Shown here: one piece after another, positions 61,154 through 64,000 of the stretch
How the letters are laid out: each line of letters starts with the position of its first letter
Position numbering within the stretch: position 1 is the stretch's first letter
From: Oscillospiraceae bacterium
GTDB lineage: Bacteria; Bacillota; Clostridia; Oscillospirales; Oscillospiraceae
DNA: 64,000 bases
Direction of reading: 5' to 3'
Assembly: GCA_902783035.1 (NCBI GenBank)
Contig: CACZPK010000023.1
Coordinates: 62,001-126,000 of the forward strand
Notes under the pieces: generated by a model
Seen by the model: only the letters and a program-made list of their open reading frames with translations
Told to the model about the DNA's origin: nothing
Database searches by the model: none
Position numbers and translations under genes: made by a program

Positions 61154-61167
<14 letters not shown>
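59320..61167 (+). CDS. atpA: ATP synthase F1 alpha subunit fused to a delta C-terminal-like domain
   Basis: A 615-residue protein, about 110 longer than a normal alpha subunit. Residues 1 to about 88 ([49 protein letters not shown]) resemble the C-terminal domain of the delta subunit, with its GGF-like DGFRLEVG strand. The alpha body follows: [20 protein letters not shown], Walker A GDRQTGKT, and [21 protein letters not shown] short acidic tail ends the protein. The ATG at 59320 lies within the last codons of atpF. The operon has no separate delta gene, so the fused domain probably joins b to F1. Confidence 0.9.
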
Positions 61168-63437
<2,270 letters not shown>

Positions 63438-63514
63438 CGCCGCGCCGCCGGATATGATGGCACGCAAAAACGGCAATGCTCCCCCGCGCTCGCGGGGATG
63501 CACGGAGGAACAAC

Positions 63515-63925
63515 ATGGCCCGATCCTTTCATCTTCGAATCCTTGCGGCAGACAAGGACTTTTATGAGGGCGAGTGCGTCAGCCTGACGATCCCGATCAC
63601 CGACGGGCAGCTTGGTATCCTCGCCCTGCACAGCCCGATAGCCGCCGCGGTCATACCCGGGCGTCTGACCTGTCGGCTGCCGCATGACGAAATGCTCAAC
63701 GCTGTTGTCGGTCACGGCATTCTGCGCTTTGAAAACAATGATGCGCTCGTCCTGCTCGACAGCGCCGAGTACCCGCAGGACGTGGACGTCACGCGGGCAC
63801 AGTCCGCCGCCGAACAGGCACGCGAGGCGCTGCACGAGAGCAAAACGCCGCAGGAGCAGGCGCAGGCCCGCGCCGACCTCGCCCGCGCCGAGAACCGCCT
63901 TCGTACCTCCAGAACCGAATCGTAA
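63515..63925 (+). CDS. atpC: ATP synthase F1 epsilon subunit
   Basis: A 136-residue subunit with the N-terminal beta-sandwich (FHLRILAADKDFYEGECVSL, ITDGQLGILALHSPIAAAVI) and a C-terminal helical pair (ARADLARAENRLRTS) that can inhibit ATP hydrolysis. GGAGG precedes the start at 63515. It is the last gene of the operon. Confidence 0.93.
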   Translation: MARSFHLRILAADKDFYEGECVSLTIPITDGQLGILALHSPIAAAVIPGRLTCRLPHDEMLNAVVGHGILRFENNDALVLLDSAEYPQDVDVTRAQSAAEQAREALHESKTPQEQAQARADLARAENRLRTSRTES

Positions 63926-63933
63926 ATCGCGTA

Positions 63934-63962
63934 AGCGACCGCCGGAAGGCGGCCGCTTTTTT
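63934..63962 (+). terminator. Intrinsic terminator after the atp operon
   Basis: AGCG-A-CCGCC, loop GGAA, GGCGG-C-CGCT (one mismatch) is followed by TTTTTT. It ends the ATP synthase transcript; the remaining 38 bases show nothing recognisable. Confidence 0.85.
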
Positions 63963-64000
63963 CTCTGTGCCGTTTTGTTACCGAATCGTTGCTTGTCTTA

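Overview
The window looks like a chromosomal segment of a GC-rich anaerobic Clostridia member, most likely near Oscillospiraceae/Ruminococcaceae. This is inferred from an electron-bifurcating-type [FeFe] hydrogenase, many lipoproteins with an L-A-A-C lipobox, two TRAP transporters, strong AGGAGG ribosome sites and canonical sigma-A promoters. No rRNA, tRNA, CRISPR array, insertion sequence or phage gene was seen. Gene density is high and most genes sit in tight operons with start/stop overlaps.

Layout. 1-0.6 kb: 3' end of lysS. 0.9-5 kb: hydCBA hydrogenase operon (minus). 5.1-8.2 kb: four consecutive decayed genes (minus). 8.5-11.7 kb: Nudix hydrolase, an unknown membrane protein and an sdpR/sdpI-like pair. 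11.7-14.9 kb: an ABC importer of the TrpXYZ type. 15-19.4 kb: a large hybrid sensor kinase and a lone prepilin. 19.4-32.8 kb: a catabolic region with two TRAP transporters, aldolases of the DHDPS/NanA family, ribokinase, a SIS isomerase, RbsD, YhcH and an SDR, with an IclR and a GntR regulator. 33-34.9 kb: a membrane EAL protein. 34.9-39.4 kb: ArsC-like protein, rluD, lspA, anti-sigma, sigma and dusB. 39.7-44.9 kb: liv branched-chain amino acid importer. 44.9-47.8 kb: metQNI methionine importer. 47.8-50.4 kb: nnrD, a TSUP permease and an IclR regulator. 50.5-56.8 kb: molybdate import and molybdopterin genes (modABC-moaA-moaC-MOSC-moeA-like-mogA). 56.8 kb: mntP. 57.5-64 kb: F-type ATP synthase operon.

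Main discoveries. (1) All three amino-acid ABC operons share one leader architecture: sigma-A promoter, ribosome site, short leader peptide, intrinsic terminator, substrate-binding-protein gene. Each peptide is packed with the residues its transporter should carry: Tyr/Phe for the TrpXYZ-type system, Leu/Ile/Val for liv, Met for metQNI. This points to ribosome-mediated attenuation as a shared control strategy for amino-acid import, where Firmicutes normally use T-boxes or S-boxes. (2) The metQ product is a circular permutation of the normal MetQ fold. (3) The moeA-like gene has an in-frame TGA at codon 15 followed by a hairpin matching the bacterial SECIS geometry, so it is a candidate selenoprotein. 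(4) The ATP synthase operon has no separate atpH; a delta-subunit C-terminal-like domain is fused to the front of the alpha subunit. (5) LspA carries an N-terminal motif typical of sodium-pumping decarboxylase beta subunits. (6) Every one of the six solute-binding-protein genes is followed by a strong hairpin before its permease gene.
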